Origin: Chitinophagaceae bacterium
Lineage (GTDB): Bacteria; Bacteroidota; Bacteroidia; Chitinophagales; Chitinophagaceae
Assembly: GCA_003456175.1 (NCBI GenBank)
Contig: DMPB01000025.1
Location: 4,265 to 10,949 of the forward strand
Length of the DNA: 6,685 bases
Reading direction: 5' to 3'
This document shows, in pieces, positions 6,072-6,685 of this stretch. The translations under genes and the position numbers were made by a program. Under the pieces are notes generated by a model, which saw nothing but the letters and a program-made list of their open reading frames with translations, ran no database searches and was not told where the DNA came from. Each line of letters starts with the position of its first letter. The stretch's first letter is position 1.

Positions 6072-6685
6072 TTATACATTGAAACGGAAGTGCATTACAT
6101 CGCCATCTTGCACCATATATTCTTTACCTTCTATGCGTAGGCGACCATTATCTCTAGCTGCCGATTCGCTGCCGTATTTCACGTAATCGTCGTAAGCAAT
6201 TACTTCGGCTTTAATAAAGCCTTTTTCAAAATCGGTATGTATTACACTCGCTGCTTGTGGTGCTTTCCAGCCCTTGTGGATGGTCCATGCACGAACTTCT
6301 TGTACGCCAGCAGTGAAGTAAGTTTCTAGGTTTAATAAGCTATAAGTGCTTTGAATAAGGCGGTTTAGAGCAGGTTCTTTCATGCCATATTCTTCCATAA
6401 ACATTTGCTTATCGTCTTCTGCTTCCATCTCGGCAATTTGTGCTTCAATATTGTTGCACATTACAATTACTTCGGCACCTTCGGCGGCAACACCAGCTTT
6501 CAGAGCTTCGCTAAACTTGTTGCCTGTGTGCATACTCTTTTCATCCACATTGGCTACGTATAGGGTAGGTTTCTCTGTAAGCAAAAACAAATCGGCAATG
6601 GCAACACGTTCTTCTTTACTTAAGCCCAAGCCACGAATGTTTTTGCCTTGTTCTAAGTGCTGCTTACAACTTAAAAGTACCTCTA
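6072..6685 (-). CDS. ychF: Redox-regulated ATPase YchF/OLA1, C-terminal part (5' end outside window)
   Basis: The frame is open from the window edge (first full codon ends at 6683) to TAA at 6072-6074, giving 203 residues of a protein that is normally about 365 long. The N-terminal P-loop part of the G domain is missing. Visible are LEQGKNIRGLGLSKEE (10-25), the G4-type strand LYVANVDE (41-48) and a coiled-coil-like helical region. The C-terminal TGS-like domain includes TAGVQEVRAWTIHKGWKAPQAA, HTDFEKGFIKAEV and the ending VQDGDVMHFRFNV, all close to family consensus. YchF/OLA1 is an Obg-related P-loop protein that prefers ATP because its G4 motif is NxxE rather than NKxD; NVDE here fits. It binds ribosomes and is linked to stress responses in other bacteria. 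An apparent start at 6629 is an internal TTG codon, since the family sequence continues upstream of it. Confidence 0.97.
   Translation of the reverse strand, partial: EVLLSCKQHLEQGKNIRGLGLSKEERVAIADLFLLTEKPTLYVANVDEKSMHTGNKFSEALKAGVAAEGAEVIVMCNNIEAQIAEMEAEDDKQMFMEEYGMKEPALNRLIQSTYSLLNLETYFTAGVQEVRAWTIHKGWKAPQAASVIHTDFEKGFIKAEVIAYDDYVKYGSESAARDNGRLRIEGKEYMVQDGDVMHFRFNV

Noticed and set aside
6072..6629. A separate 185-residue gene starting at 6629
   Set aside because: The first codon is an internal TTG. YchF-like sequence (LEQGKNIRG) continues in frame up to the window edge, so this is one gene cut by the edge.

Overview
The window looks like a chromosomal segment from a member of the Bacteroidota, probably the Chitinophagia (order-level placement is inference). 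Signs are the AT-rich sequence, the lack of strong Shine-Dalgarno sequences, the gene order DUF4129 - DUF4350 - MoxR ATPase - DUF58 known from this phylum, and a secreted subtilase of a type common there. I see no mobile element, CRISPR array, RNA gene or clear sign of recent transfer.

Plus strand, 1-3758: the 3' part of an operon. It holds the C-terminal 61 residues of a DUF4129-like membrane protein, then a complete DUF4350 protein, a MoxR-type AAA+ ATPase and a DUF58 protein with a von Willebrand A-like domain. Junctions are extremely tight: a 3-base gap, an ATGA overlap, then a TAATG overlap. This points to one mRNA with translational coupling. The operon promoter lies upstream of the window. 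The likely picture is an inner-membrane assembly (DUF4350, DUF4129 and DUF58 all membrane-linked) served by a cytosolic AAA+ chaperone. What it acts on is unknown.

Minus strand, 6685-3762: three genes that appear to be separate transcription units. The first is the C-terminal 203 residues of the ATPase YchF/OLA1, whose 5' end is cut by the window edge. It is followed by a hairpin terminator. Next is a secreted S8 (subtilisin-like) protease of 581 residues, with a full Asp/His/Ser triad, a very long insertion between Asp and His, and no room for a standard prodomain. It ends in an 18-bp perfect hairpin. Last is a small hotdog-fold acyl-CoA thioesterase. Its stop codon faces the DUF58 stop codon with only 3 bases between them.

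The most interesting material is the MoxR/DUF58/DUF4350/DUF4129 module, in which the DUF58 metal site looks degenerate, and the unusual architecture of the subtilase. Neither is clearly a new system; both belong to recognisable families whose function is poorly known.
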